Assembly (NCBI RefSeq): GCF_937616625.2 | Contig: NC_065572.1 | Location: 560,501-624,500, forward strand | Length of the DNA stretch: 64,000 nt | From: Mercurialis annua | Lineage: Eukaryota; Streptophyta; Magnoliopsida; Malpighiales; Euphorbiaceae | Direction of reading: 5' to 3' | Shown: piece by piece, positions 35,471-48,422 of the stretch | Numbering within the stretch: the stretch's first letter is position 1 | Layout: each line of letters begins with the position of its first letter | The notes under the pieces: model-generated | Databases searched by the model: none | The model's input: the letters and a program-made list of their open reading frames with translations, nothing else | Told to the model about the DNA's origin: nothing | Position numbers and translations under genes: made by a program

Positions 35471-36289
35471 ATGGCCGCCGACCTATCGCCACCGGAAGTT
35501 CCAATCACCGCTGTCGCCGCCGCGGTAACGACTTCCAACACGGCAAATATTACATTAACAGAACCCGAAGTCGCCACCACCGCAACCGTCTCCATGCCTC
35601 CAGCTCCAAAGCGGCAACGCCGCCCAAGCGTCCGTCTCGGAGAGATCGGCGACCAATCAGCTACTATCTCATACGAAACGCATCACATCCGCCGCTCAAA
35701 ACCTCCGTGGCGCGTCCATAAAGACTCCTCAAAATCAGTGAAAGCGCGCTCGTTAACAAATCTAGTAAACGGAAACGACAGCTTTGAGAATCAAGAAACA
35801 GACGGCAACAATCAAAACGGCGACGTAATTCTCGAGTTCGGACATCGGAAGAAAGCGAAGCGAGCAAAACGAGTCCGGTCTAATTGGATATCAACAAAAG
35901 CCGATGACGATAATAACAGTAGAGAAGACGAAGACGAAGGATTTAGGGATTTTGACCAAGATTCGGATAGTCAACTGTTAAAGGATCAGCAACAAAGTCC
36001 GGTTCATTCCAATGATAACAACGTTACGTGGCATGGTCATAGAACATCGGGTATGGGTCGGGAAATGGATAACTATCCGGAAAAATGTAGTACGAGTGAA
36101 GGAGTGAGGACGTGGCTAATTGAATTAGGGCTGAGTCGATACGCTTCCGTTTTTGAAGTACATGAAGTTGACGATGAAGTGTTGCCATTGTTAACGTTGG
36201 AGGATCTTAAAGATATGGGAATAAACGCTGTTGGTTCCAGAAGAAAACTTTACTCTGCTATACAGAAGCTTCGTAAGGGGTTTTCTTGA
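35471..36289 (+). CDS. SAM (sterile alpha motif) domain protein
   Basis: A single open frame of 272 aa. Residues about 1-40 are Ala/Thr/Val-rich. Residues 40-150 are basic and hydrophilic, with KRQRRPSVRLGEIGD and HRKKAKRAKRVRSNW as likely nuclear-localisation sequences. An acidic stretch follows near 150-175. The C-terminus (about 208-272) is a SAM domain with VRTWLIELGLSRYASVF, LLTLEDLKDMGI and VGSRRKLYSAIQKL. Plants have a family of such small nuclear-looking SAM proteins whose role is poorly defined, and SAM domains usually mediate protein self-association. The first ATG of the frame follows a GC-richer leader. Codon usage and GC content contrast with the AT-rich flanks, as expected of a real gene. 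No truncation is seen. An extra 3' exon is not needed. Confidence 0.85.
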   Translation: MAADLSPPEVPITAVAAAVTTSNTANITLTEPEVATTATVSMPPAPKRQRRPSVRLGEIGDQSATISYETHHIRRSKPPWRVHKDSSKSVKARSLTNLVNGNDSFENQETDGNNQNGDVILEFGHRKKAKRAKRVRSNWISTKADDDNNSREDEDEGFRDFDQDSDSQLLKDQQQSPVHSNDNNVTWHGHRTSGMGREMDNYPEKCSTSEGVRTWLIELGLSRYASVFEVHEVDDEVLPLLTLEDLKDMGINAVGSRRKLYSAIQKLRKGFS

Positions 36290-39189
36290 CTTTCTTTTTG
36301 TTTTTGTATCTTTTTTTTGATCGAATGTGTAACTTTACTTACTCATAAAAAAAAGTTCATAAGAAACTGCTCATGTGATCTTTCTAACTAATAAATTAAT
36401 AATGGTTTTATATAGTAAAGCTGTGAGAAGTTGAAGGGCTTTGGTATGTCGTTCTTTTTAAGCTTTTCGACATGTTACTTAATTGGTAACTTGCTATTTC
36501 ACTGACTAGTTATTCTTGATGTTAATGGGGAATTTCGTTGTCATAGATAGAAAAGTGATTACTTTAGATGGCTGTGTCAATGTCATATATAATACATGTT
36601 GATGTCACCAATTGCAATCTCATTATCTTGTTTTTTGTTAGGTAACTGGTCCCAATTCGGCATACTTCTTGCTAATGTGTTTATTTTATGAACTAGTATT
36701 CTGTTTCTTTGTTTCCGAGATATATAAGCGGACCATTTTCCTTTGATTTTTTCATGCTCGTGTTTAAGCTTTTGTGAGCTTTATGCTGTTGATGTTGGTT
36801 ACCTTTGCTTTGTGTAACTCTCTGATGTTTGCGTCTATATGCTTCTATTTTATATCTGATTAGTGATTGTACTGGAATTGATAGTGATGGTTGAATGTAT
36901 TGTACTTTGAAAAACAGAAGTTAAGGTCCTAAGGCAGATCAAAATCAACTTAGCTGTAAGTTTGAGTGGTGGATTCATCCTATGACTTTTGTTACTGGTT
37001 TATCTGCTGCTTGTGGAATGAATTTCTTAGCAGCTTAATTATCTAATCCCAACTTCTGTAATCTGCATATTGACTTTCTTCAACTCTACTTTTCTTTTGC
37101 ACTCTTTTATTGCTGCCTGTAGTCTTTGATATCTCAAGTTCAGCATCGTTTATGGATGCATAAACTGCTGAGTGTAGAAGTTTAAAACTTTGTTCAATGT
37201 AGCTTGGTGGAAAGAAGCTTCGCTAATGATGGTAAGCGCATAGGCAGAGCAGTCTGCATTATTTGATCAGAAGAGTTTGAGTCCTGTGACGTGAATTGGG
37301 TGGTGGTAAGCAGGTGTACTGTTGGCTTTGATCCATTATCCCATTTATTCGGAAATTGGAACAGAACGGTTTTAGGGCCTCGCTTACTTGCAATGCATAT
37401 GTCAAAATAATCAAGCAGTATGTCATGCTTAGTTTGCAGCACACTTCTTTGGGTTGTTGAAAAGGTAGTTAGCTTCAGGTTTTCTCGTTAGCTATAAATG
37501 TTGTGTTGATGTTGTCAATCTGTCAAAACTGACCTCAGGGGTGTTATTCAACTAGGAAGGATGTTATAGCTACTCTTTGATAATGATGTGCTTCAGAGCA
37601 ATCTGATGTGCACTTGTATAATGGTGAAGCTCTGGACTTGGTATAAGCAGTGATTCAGTTCTGGCAGTTTGAAGAAGTAACTGAACTGGACACTAGTTTT
37701 AGGCTCCTTTGCAAATGGTCTAATTTGAACTTTGTATGTGCTTAAATGTAGAACATTCTTTTCGCCCCGCCGCTAGATCACGGCTTATGTATTTGGAAAA
37801 GCTTTGATGCAGAATGTGTACTAGGATCTCGATCTACTTGAATATCTCTGCTAATTCTGTAGTTCCTTTGCATGTCTGATTATGCAGAGTCGTGTATTTT
37901 TGTTTCAGGTGCAACTAATTGGCATATGTCTAAGCCCTTCAACGATAAGCATTTTATATTCGAATATATGAGATGAGGAATTTGCAGGGGCAATGTTGTG
38001 CAATTAACTGTGAACAATTCGAAGGGTAAGGCCCATTTCTTAGTCGCAACCAGTACGGAGCCATTTTGATTTCACACAAGTAGATCTCTTTATGGGCTCT
38101 GCATCAGTCACAGGATCATGATTTCTTTTCAGCCTGGTTAAACTTCATTTGACTATTTAGTTCATTTTTATTCTACCCCCAGCCCGAACCTAGCTTTCGT
38201 TTAACCTTAATTTCATTATAAATTTACTTACTCCTTAATTTTTTTTAATTCTTTTAAAAGTTTTCGGAAAATTTTCGACGGCAGTCTGGGTCAAAGCCTA
38301 CCTCAAATCCGGTTCAAGCCCAGTTTGGATTTTGCCTTTATTATCCAAATCGAAAATGTATAATCCATGTGAAAACACAATACTACTTAATATTTTCTTA
38401 ATTCATGTGAAAAAAGTATATCTCTCTTCTTAAACGGGATGGAGGGAATATTATATAACCAATTAAATTATTTTTTTAGATTTATATAAAAAATTATACT
38501 ACAATAAAAGTTTAAATCTGCTCATAAAAATTCAAATTTATAATAAATTTGGGCCGACTTAAGGCGGAAGGGCTTGATCGATTGGATATCCAAGCTCATG
38601 ATCATGTCACACAAATATTATGTGATGATCCATATGTCTTTGTCAATATTGTGACTCAAAATAGCAACTTGAATAAGAGGGGTATAATTATAGTTAATTA
38701 AGTTGCAAATCATTCTTTGGACAATGTGAACGTACACCAATTCCCACTCTCCATCATCATTATAACCTTTAGACTTAGCAAAACACACATGATTAAGCTT
38801 ATTGGTTGTTTTAACATTATGAAATACTACACGCACGTCTTGCTGCTTTTAAATATTCATTATTATTATGTAGTCATCGTAATCAAAAAGTTATGTTAAT
38901 TAGCCACTTCATCTAAATATGACAAAAATTAAAATTAAATTTGGTTAAAATAAACAAATTGTGATTCGATATGAAGCTCAAAATACAATCTGGGTTATGT
39001 TACCCCAAAACAGTATACATAAATTTTGGGGTTTCTCCAAACTATTTTCTCCAATTAGAGAATTTAGAAAAAAATAAATAACAGAGCCCATTAGAAGAAG
39101 AAAAATATAAAGGGTTTGCATGACTTAAAAAATAAAACATGTGTAAAGAGAGAGAATTAAATTATGATCAGTTCTTTTTTGTAATTTAA
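36290..39189. other. Region downstream of the SAM gene; no gene supported
   Basis: 36290-38150 is less AT-rich than the transposon regions and T-rich on the plus strand, like a long 3' UTR, an intron or a non-coding transcript. No frame matches a known protein. A half Stowaway end (CTTCTTAAACGGGATGGAGG) remains near 38425-38450. 38150-39189 is ordinary AT-rich DNA between the two convergent genes. Confidence 0.4.
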
Positions 39190-42100
39190 TTATTTTTGAG
39201 AAGTCCTAGCATAGTGAAGGACCATGATATGGTCAATGGTTGACGAGTCTGGAACCAAACTCACTGAGTCTCTTCGGCTCCATATGTTATCCCTTACATG
39301 CTGCAACGTCAACAAAGGCTGTAGCTCTTCCCCTCTACATCTTATCTCTACCTGTTTTTTTTTTTTCCAAAAAAAATTAAATTACAATAAGATTAATATT
39401 ACTCAATTGAAATTTTATTATAGTAATAAAAATTTCACCAAGCTTTACTCCCATTCCTGAATGTATGAGGTTAAAGCAATTGTAATATTACTAATTAGAG
39501 TTTCTTATTGGCTCATCTATCCGCTCAGCACATCCAGATCCGACCGACTTGAACCAGACTTGAATGCTTAATTCTTTATTAAGTCTAGTCAGTCTAGACT
39601 CGGTATGTTGGATTCAGGTCGGGTTGGACAATTATTTTGTATGAAATCCGTTTTGAATTTAAATTCATATTAAATATATGTCTTTCTGTGCGTACTTTTA
39701 TATTTATTTTTTATTTCTATAGAGGCGAAATATACCAATTCTATATAAATTTAAAATATAGACGAGATTAGATAATAACATTATGATTGAACTAAATCCA
39801 TACCAGATTTAAATTTACATTAAAAAGAGTCGGTTTTGGTTTGGAACTATCCATGAACTCTTTAAGGGTTTCAAATAGCTTGCCAGAATTGAATTGTATT
39901 AACTAAAAAAACAACTAAAATTTCAATTCTTTTGCAAATGTCTCTATAATTGGTAGCACATTAAGTTGAAAATATGATCACCCGCCAATAATAATTTCTG
40001 TATTCTCAAATTGTAAATCTAAAGATAAATGTAGTTCGCAAATTAAAAGAATAGAGAATTTTGAAGTCATGCTTTGTCACTAGCTTACGTCTTTCTTAGT
40101 GTATGTATATAAATATATATCTATCTTTAACTTTACCCACAAAATTTCTATCATTTTACTCTAAAGGACCTATAATATCTTATTATTTCTTATTAAGCTA
40201 TTATTCTTTCATCTCAATTCTAAGATTGGGTCAGCTGGTCAGTCATGGAAATGACTATTTGAAGCTGCCCGCCATTTCCACCTTCTTTTAGAACTGCCCG
40301 TTCTTAATCATTCCTGGCCCCCACCAGACTTTGCTTCTAAGCCAAAATCATCACCTCATAGACTTCTACTTTTTTTTAATACCCTCAAAGATTTTAATAA
40401 TCTCACCAGCACCACTAAAATATTCTATCTATTGCTAATGGCTCCAAAAAGCACGTAGAGACTAGAAAATACTCTATTTTTATGCCCATATATGGAAATT
40501 TAATCCTTATTATTCTGTTTTCACCTACTATTTATAAATATAAAACAATTTTCTAATTATTTTTTCTCAAAGCATTTCCTCTAAAAGCAATTTTATCATG
40601 ACTAACAAAATTACCATAAAAGACAAAAAAATATCTATCTAATTATTTTTTCTAATTATTTCTGTGTAAGATGTATAAGGTTTGATATAATAATTAATAT
40701 CAATCTCATGACATGCACGTCTCATTCACGTTGTTTTCTAATCTTTCCACTAAAATAAAAATAATAAAGATAAAAACCCAACTAAGATAATAGAAGGTCA
40801 ATAAATCTGAGTGGTTCTGTGGTTGGTTTGAGATATATATTTTGGGATTTTTTTTAATTTTGCATGCATATCTCTTACCAACTATATATGTATAGAATTC
40901 ATATTCTTATTTATTATATATATACATATATCTCTGTCGTTTTATGCTTTATTATATGAGTTTTATATTTTTGTTGTTTTTGAATTCAACAACTTGGAAT
41001 GATTCTGTTGTGGATTTTATCCTCTCATGCATTGCTTTCCTAGGACGTAAAAAGGAAAAGAAAAAATAGTGGTGTAATTTGATGTTATTTTGTCTATATA
41101 GATATAGTGGGGAGTTTATTTTTTAATTTCTTTTTCAAATTTTGTGGAAAAAAATTTAAAAAAGATGATGGGGTCTAATTTAAAGTGCACCACTTAAGGT
41201 TCTTGATGAATGATTGAATAGTGGCTCTTTTTAGAAGATTTCAAGAATTATTTTCAAGAAAAGAAAAAAAAAAGATTTCGAGAATTTGAGATGATCTTAA
41301 AGAAGCGAAAGCGTGACGATATAGAGGGATAACGCATGCACAAAGGGAAGAAGGTGCTTGATGAGAACGACATGGTCCACGTGTGATTTTTCTGGCCCTA
41401 CGATATCATCATCATACTTTCTTTTATATCACTTTTAAATTTTATTATAAGGTTTTTTTATTACCTAATTTTATATATGCTGTTTCTGTTCGTAATGAGT
41501 GTCAACGAGGCAAATACAATTTCACCCTACATGTATACTATATTTACATAGAGCATGTTTTTATATCTTAATAAAGTCAAATGCTAATCTTTCATTAATT
41601 TTCTATTTAAAAAAGTGATTGGAAAAGTAGATAAGAAACCTTCCTAACATGAAGACATTTTTAAAATAATTCATCCAATATTTATTTGATCTACATATAT
41701 TCTCTATGTTAATCCCGCAGATTATGGCAAAAATCATTATTGATTTATATAATCATGCACCAACATAAGAACATAGAAAATACTCCTCAATTTACGCTAA
41801 AAAAAGACTCATTATTATTTTCTCTACCTTCATCTTTCGCACGCACATTAAAGTTCAATAATTTGGAACTTAACTGCATGCCATGTGTGACTATACTCCA
41901 TATGAGTTCAATTGATTCAGAAAACCAAAATTCTATGTTCATTAAAGAAAATACTTCTCCAAAAAATAAAAATATTGTGGAATTTATCATTTGAAAAGTT
42001 ATATGTAAGTTCGCTTGATTTAATTTTTAACTTCTTTATTTGACAAAAAAAATTAACTTCTTTAAAGGCTAATTTTAAATTTTGTTAGTATTTATTAAAT

Positions 42101-45100
42101 ATTAGAGATAGTAATATCTTCCAAAATACTTAAAATAAATAAACTATAAATTGCAATTTTGCCACTCAAAGTTTAATTTAACAAGTTAAATTACTTAAAT
42201 TAGCTAGCGTGGACGGTTCTTCCAACACCACTATAATTTGCCAAATCAATGGCATAAGTTGACCTTATATTTATAAAAACTTTCATTCTGTTTATAAAAT
42301 TAAGACATGAAGAATGTTGAAGGTGTCACAATCCTTTGATAATTACAATATAATTTTTTTTTATATTACACATATTATTTTTTTCCCTATATGTATGACC
42401 TTTTTTCGAATTGTAATTGCTTGTACAGTTTTTGGTATATATTTAATGACTTCAGATTTTATTGGCTGTTGCATAGTATATGGCTCTCTATCCTTACTTC
42501 ATGGCATGGCATTAAGTGCAAGAACACGAGAAAATATTATGAATATAGTTAGCATCAAACTCATGGTATAAAGGGTTGACCTAGACATAAACTTCTACCT
42601 AAAACTAGATTATATAAAGAAAAAAATGGAATGTTGATTGTGTCATAGACATGAAGATCCTAACAAGAACCCTAAATAACTATACTTACATGTTGTTAAA
42701 AGCAACCAATTAAGAGAACAACATTATACATATATACAAATTAATAATTAAATGATTTTCTGCCTAGCTAGCTGGGTCAAGTAATAAATAATCCAATTCA
42801 ATGGCAAAACTAGTTTTTTTTTAAATAAAAATGCAGACTTGAAAACTAATTAATATATACTAATTGTTACTATAATCATTCTTGCCATTCGTTAGCTATA
42901 CATAATACATGGATGTTATTGTTCTTTTGGTTGTTATCCACTAATATAGGGGCTATTATTCTCTATACATATCTCTTATAATTGCCTGTCGCCCTAGAAG
43001 AATAAACCCTAAGAATTGTTGTAGCCATAGAGGACAAAGTGACTGATTGATAGTTCTAGATCAAGTTTGCTCCTACTAATTAAAGTACGACCCCTAAAAT
43101 TCTAATAAGGAAACATGACCCCTAAATCATTAGAAATTGATAAATAAGTAAATTAATAAGCATTAGCTGGCTGATTAAAAGCACATCTTGAGATTACACC
43201 CTAAGCAAATATAAAGACTTGTATGACTAAGTTATTATGAATTCATATAAAAATGCAAAACTTCTATGAAGTTATACCTAGAGTGATTTTGTCATTTTGA
43301 ATGTAAAATAAGCAATTACATGCAGTGTTTCCAACTTCTATTTCCTACAAAACTTTGAGTCCGTTGATAAACTAAATGCAAAAGTATACCAATGGTGTTG
43401 AAACTTTTCTAAATATGCAATTTGAATGCTTGAACTTCTATGTCTTTTAAATTAACATTTTAACTGGTTAAAAATGTATAGCTAGAATGGTTGCTTTTAT
43501 TCATTTTTCGATCACCGGAGTACTTATTTTTATAATTTTACTATGTTGGTGATCTAAAAATTGCTAAATGTAACTGTTTGATATATTTTCAATAATTTAA
43601 AATACTTATTTAAACAAAAGTTAAAAAGTATAAATTTTCAAACGTTCAGATATACCGCAATTATAATTTTATCTCAAGTAAATGCAAAAAATTATAGGCT
43701 TGAGTTGGAAGGATTTTATTTTTCAACTAAAGATAAAGTTCTTGATGCATGTTTAGAAGATAAGGAAACATTTCTATGCATCAAAAGAGAATTAAATTTA
43801 TTTTAATATTTTAGTTTTTCGAATACGAACACTTAAATTCCAAATCTAGATATACTACTCAATTTCTTAAGAAAAAATGGTGCCACTCAGTTAAGGAAGG
43901 AATCATTTAGTTTCCCTTGGACATGCAGAAACCTTGATCAATTTCGTCCATCACGTGTGCATGAATTATGTTTCTTAGGTTTGTAATGCTCAATTATCAT
44001 AAATAAACTTTAATATATAATTGTAATAATTACGAAAAAATAGTGATGATGAAGAGTGTATGAGAAGCAGTCTAAAATGATGTGAATGTGATACAAACAT
44101 CATACATATATAGCTAGCTTTATATGATGAATGCATTTGTGCACAAATTATCAATGTGTAAAACAACTTCTACAGTAATCGCTTAATTATGACTAAATAC
44201 GAATTTTGGACTATTTTCGAGTACTTTGATAATCTAATAATTTACGCCCTGTTATATCCTATAAAGTCTAATTTGTATATGATTGAATGAAACAATATGA
44301 ACCGCCATATTTGAGACAATCATATACACAAGAGACAAAAAAGCGTACAAAAGTTTACCTACTAGGATAGAAGGCTCAATATATATATCATTAATAGATG
44401 ATTATGGTATTAGTGACCAATTTTTCGCATTATAGTGTACTTGTAAGTAGAGTAATTGTTTTTGTTAATCTTCTTTTGTTTGTGGATTCATTCATTTTAA
44501 AAATAAATATTTAAGTTACTAAATTATATTTTATTTTAATAATTTAGACCCTTTGATAGATAATTGTATATATTTGGCAAGATTTGCATAAATGCCGAAT
44601 CAAACCGAAAAAGTTTTAGTATGTAACAAGTATAGCAAGAAAAATTCATTTCGCCTAATTTTTTTTGACATCCGACATAATTTTTTTATATTTACAATAT
44701 TCTATAAATAAGAGAAATAGTTAGATGAATTTTACGTTTGACTTTGTTTACAAATAACGTGGGAGCATTGTTTATCTAAAAGTTTCTCCATCAATAATAT
44801 ATATGTATTACATTAGATACAAGCTATAGGGTTCAAGACCTCTATAAATTATGCAAAAGTCGATTGATTCGAAGATCGTAATATTAGCTTGGATTTCTAC
44901 AGCAATGTCATAATTTTAGTTAGCATTTTGTATTCTGAACACATCTAATTTGTTTATGGTCGAAAAACAACCAAGCCCATTTCTACAAGAATGAAAAGCT
45001 AACCTTCTTGTACCTATTTATGGACAATGAAAAAAGTGGTGGTAGGTAATTGTCAAAAATCATCTCCCTAAGAACCCTCCACCCCAATTTAATCTCCTTG

Positions 45101-46771
45101 ATATTCATATAACTAACTAAACAATAATGTTTTAGAAGATTCATTAATTTCCTTGATTAGACAAACATTAAGTTCCTAAGACCATCTTTATAAGATTAGA
45201 TTATGGCATTAAAAAGCTAATGAAACAAAAAAAGAAGATAGCTCTACCAAGAAACGTACTTCCCACCTAATAAATTGATATTATCAGACAGAACAAATAT
45301 GCCACTATAGCAATGCATTTAGTTCTGCTGTTTCTGTCATTTCTCTAACACCAACAATGTCCTAAGCTAGCTATTGTAGTTTAAATTACTAATTTAAAAC
45401 CAAATCTTAATTAATTAACTATTTTTCCATTTTTAGCTTCTTCTGTCTCACTGTGTGCTCATGCCAAAGAAATGATAAACATATATAATTACGAGCAGAT
45501 GTAATCATGGTTATAACTTATAATTCATAAATACCTCTGATTCGCTATCCAGTCTCAGTTTGTTAACCAGATACTTCATTAATAACCGAACTGTCATCCT
45601 CCCATCCCTTTAATAAAATTTTAAAAAATGAAAAACATTTTCAAGAGACTAAAAAAACACAAAAACTTCAAGAAAATAAGCTAAAAAATGAGAGAAAAAT
45701 GTAAAAAATTTACTTGATTCTGAGGTAGCTCTTGGATATTTGAGGCAGTAACGGTTCTTGGGTCCTGCATTAAAAATAAAAGGAACAAATTTGTTAAAAA
45801 TAGAAAAAGCATTTGAAAAGGCAAGAAAAGGTATAAAATGGTGGGGCAAATCTTGAAATTATCAGTTCGTTTTGAACTTACTGATTTAGAGAGGCTTGTA
45901 GAGTAAACCAAATGCCAGAATGGGGTCTTCTTGGAGGATCAATGACTCTAAAATCAGAGACTGTGCTGCTGCTGGGTCCTGCTCCGCTGTGAACTTGAAA
46001 AGGTCGTGAAAAATAAGACCCTAATGGCGGCATCAAAGACGACGAAGAAGATTGAGAATTTGGAGAAGATGAAGAAGACGGCGCCGTCGCTATATTATAA
46101 GGCACGTTCCTAAATGCCCAGTTAATCTCTTGATTATTATGATGAGGATACATTAAGCTACTACTCCCAGCTGGTCGCTGAAAAAATACAGAAGTAGTAA
46201 AATTAGTAGAACCCGCAGCCAAATTCATAACTTGCGATCTTGCTGACGGAACTTGAAAATTTGGTGCGCTAAACCCTCCTCCCTGTAGTAGATCAAGCTC
46301 TACCAATCCGCCGCCTCTTCCGCCCGCCGTTGGATCCATTTCTTGAAACTTTCTTTGATTAGCAGAAGATGGTGTCGTGTTACCGCCGCCGCCGCCAATA
46401 CTCAACTGAAGCCAGTCTTCTTCTTGATCATTGTCTTTATTTTTATTATTAGTAGTAATATTTTCATGGTTGTGGTTTTGATCCTTGGAGCTGGAGCCAG
46501 CAGCTTCATTAAAACTGTTAGTTCTTGATTCATCTTCAGCCATAAGATTGTTATTATTAGCCGCCCGGAGTACTAGATCAGATCCTAATAAGCAATTAGT
46601 GTCACTAATACAATAGTCATAACCTTCTTCTAATCTGCTCATAACACCAAAACTCTGCGAATTATAACTTCCTCCCCCGCCGCCGCCAAAACCACCATAA
46701 CCGCCGTAAAAAAGACTATGATGCTGTTCTTGTTGATGTTCAGAGAGAGTTTGAGCAGGAACCATGGTCAT
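39190..46771 (-). CDS. LAX2: LAX PANICLE 2-like protein with RAWUL-type domain
   Basis: Exons on the minus strand: 46771-45882, 45764-45714, 45607-45535, 39351-39190. Introns are GT-AG, and 1176 nt give 391 aa. Residues 1-270 are low-complexity (Gly, Asn, Ser runs) with a conserved DWLQLSIGG at 119-127, a possible EAR-like motif. DFRVIDPPRRPHSGIWFTLQ starts at 272. Exons 2-4 supply QEPLLPQISKSYLRIK, DGRMTVRLLMKYLVNKL and VEIRCRGEELQPLLTLQHVR, ending in DHIMVLHYART, the ubiquitin-like RAWUL fold shared with PRC1 RING proteins but here without a RING. Rice LAX2 and maize BARREN STALK2 are nuclear proteins needed for axillary meristem formation; the same role here is inference. The last intron is 6183 bp and holds no other gene I can support. 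A short-range gene finder would stop too early and lose the last 53 codons. Confidence 0.85.
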
Positions 46772-48152
46772 ATCCCAAAAACCAGAAGATAGCCGCCAAA
46801 TTTCCAGTAGAGAAGATGAAGATAACTGTATTTCTTGATTCTAAAGAGAGCCATAGATTGAAAAAACTGAGAAAAAAGTGTTGTTATATTGGAAAAATAA
46901 CGCATCTGTAGTTGCCATAAGCATGTGGTAAAATTATGGAATCAAAAGAAGAAAAATAAACAAAACCCATGAACCAGATTATTATAAGGGTTTTAAAATT
47001 TAGGTTTGAGCGTAAAGATAATAATATATCCAAAGAGAATAAAACTTGGAAATCTCACTTTCCATTAATTCTCTTTGTTTGGAAGCTTGTGAGAATGAAA
47101 AAACAAAACTTGCAGAAGAAAGAGAATTAGAGATGGTGGTCAGTCAGTCAGTTTATCTCTAAATAATTAACATTATATTATATTTATATATTCTTAGGAA
47201 TATGAATAATTTTTAAGACGAAATATATGTTGTACCAGATTTATAATACTATATAGTAAAAGGAAAATTTGAAGGGTTTGTTTGTCAATCCAGCTAATAA
47301 CTTTAGGACATGTTCCAACGAAGAAGAAAAAAAGACCAAAAAGGCTCATTCTTTTTAGAATATCTCATAAAAGGTCCTTTTGAACCCTAACTGGGGATTA
47401 GGAGAGGGCGGTTTTATTTAAGACAGCTAACCTACAAAACACAAATTTATATACTAATTCAGGCAGACAGCTAAAAACTAATTCTTGGTTTGGGGTCCCC
47501 TTTTAGATTCCACGCCTCTCACACTTTTGTTACATAACAATTAAGATGGATCTTTATTAGGTGTCACCAAAATGATCTAATCAAAATCGAATTATTATAT
47601 GATCTTGTTAATCAAATCAACTGAATTAACCCAAATCAAATTTATTAAATCAATCATATTTTATAAATGTAGAATTAAATGGACCATAAAAGTCGGTTAC
47701 TTCAGTTTTAACGGATAAAATAAGAATAATAAAAATTAAAAAAGATAAAAATATTCAATTTATTTAATCTAAAACCTAGTCAATTATTTATTGATGAAAA
47801 ATTGTAAAAAATTTCACATCGTCAAATAAAAAAAATCATTGAAAGGTTCATAAAGAGAATAATGACATCACTTCTCATTTTTTTACGCTTTATTTACTTA
47901 TTCATTTAGCATATATACACTAATTTAACCCATTACTGATTTAAGTATCAGAGGGGATTTTGAATTTAAAAACGCGAACCCGTCTTCTTATCCTTCGCAG
48001 ATCTGCTACTGTCTAAGAGAAGCGGCAACCGGATCTCTACCAAAAACAGATCCTCCACATCTATTTTAGATCTGTCATTTATTAACCAAAACAAACTAAC
48101 TTAATTAACTAAGCTTTTAATCGAAATTAATTGAAATAGATCAATTTATCAA
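46772..48152. promoter_or_regulatory. 5' flank of the LAX2-like gene
   Basis: Contains the leader (GA-rich on the minus strand just above the ATG) and presumably the promoter. A TATA-like TTATAATAA lies on the minus strand near 46980. Further out, 47190-48150 is AT-rich with no frame or repeat ends recognised. Confidence 0.35.
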
Positions 48153-48422
48153 CACTACAAGGAATTCTGTATTTGGCAACAATTTCTTTTGCAGCTAAAT
48201 TTTTTTGCTGCTAAAAAACATTTTGCAGCATTAATTTTAAAAGTTGCTGCCATTAATTAAGTTATAGCAGCATTTTACAGTAAATTTTGTTACCAATTAC
48301 TTAAGGCAACGTTTTATTAGCAGCAATATGTCATAATATTTTTTTTTATATATTAATAATAACAATTCAAGCACTATTACCAGGAAAAGTGTTTGCTGCT
48401 AATTTTAGTATTTCTTGTAGTG
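48153..48422. mobile_element. CACTA-type MITE
   Basis: Starts CACTACAAGGAATTCTGTAT and ends TTTAGTATTTCTTGTAGTG, the terminal CACTACAAG motif of plant CACTA (En/Spm) elements. Inside are repeated GCAGC/GCTGC motifs. The flanking triplets are CAA and CCA, so the expected 3-bp duplication is imperfect. Non-coding, 270 bp. Confidence 0.7.

Noticed and set aside
45649..45911. Two minus-strand frames downstream of LAX2 exon 1
   Set aside because: They read intron and exon 2 of the LAX2-like gene in the wrong phase; the third phase gives QEPLLPQISKSYLRIK.
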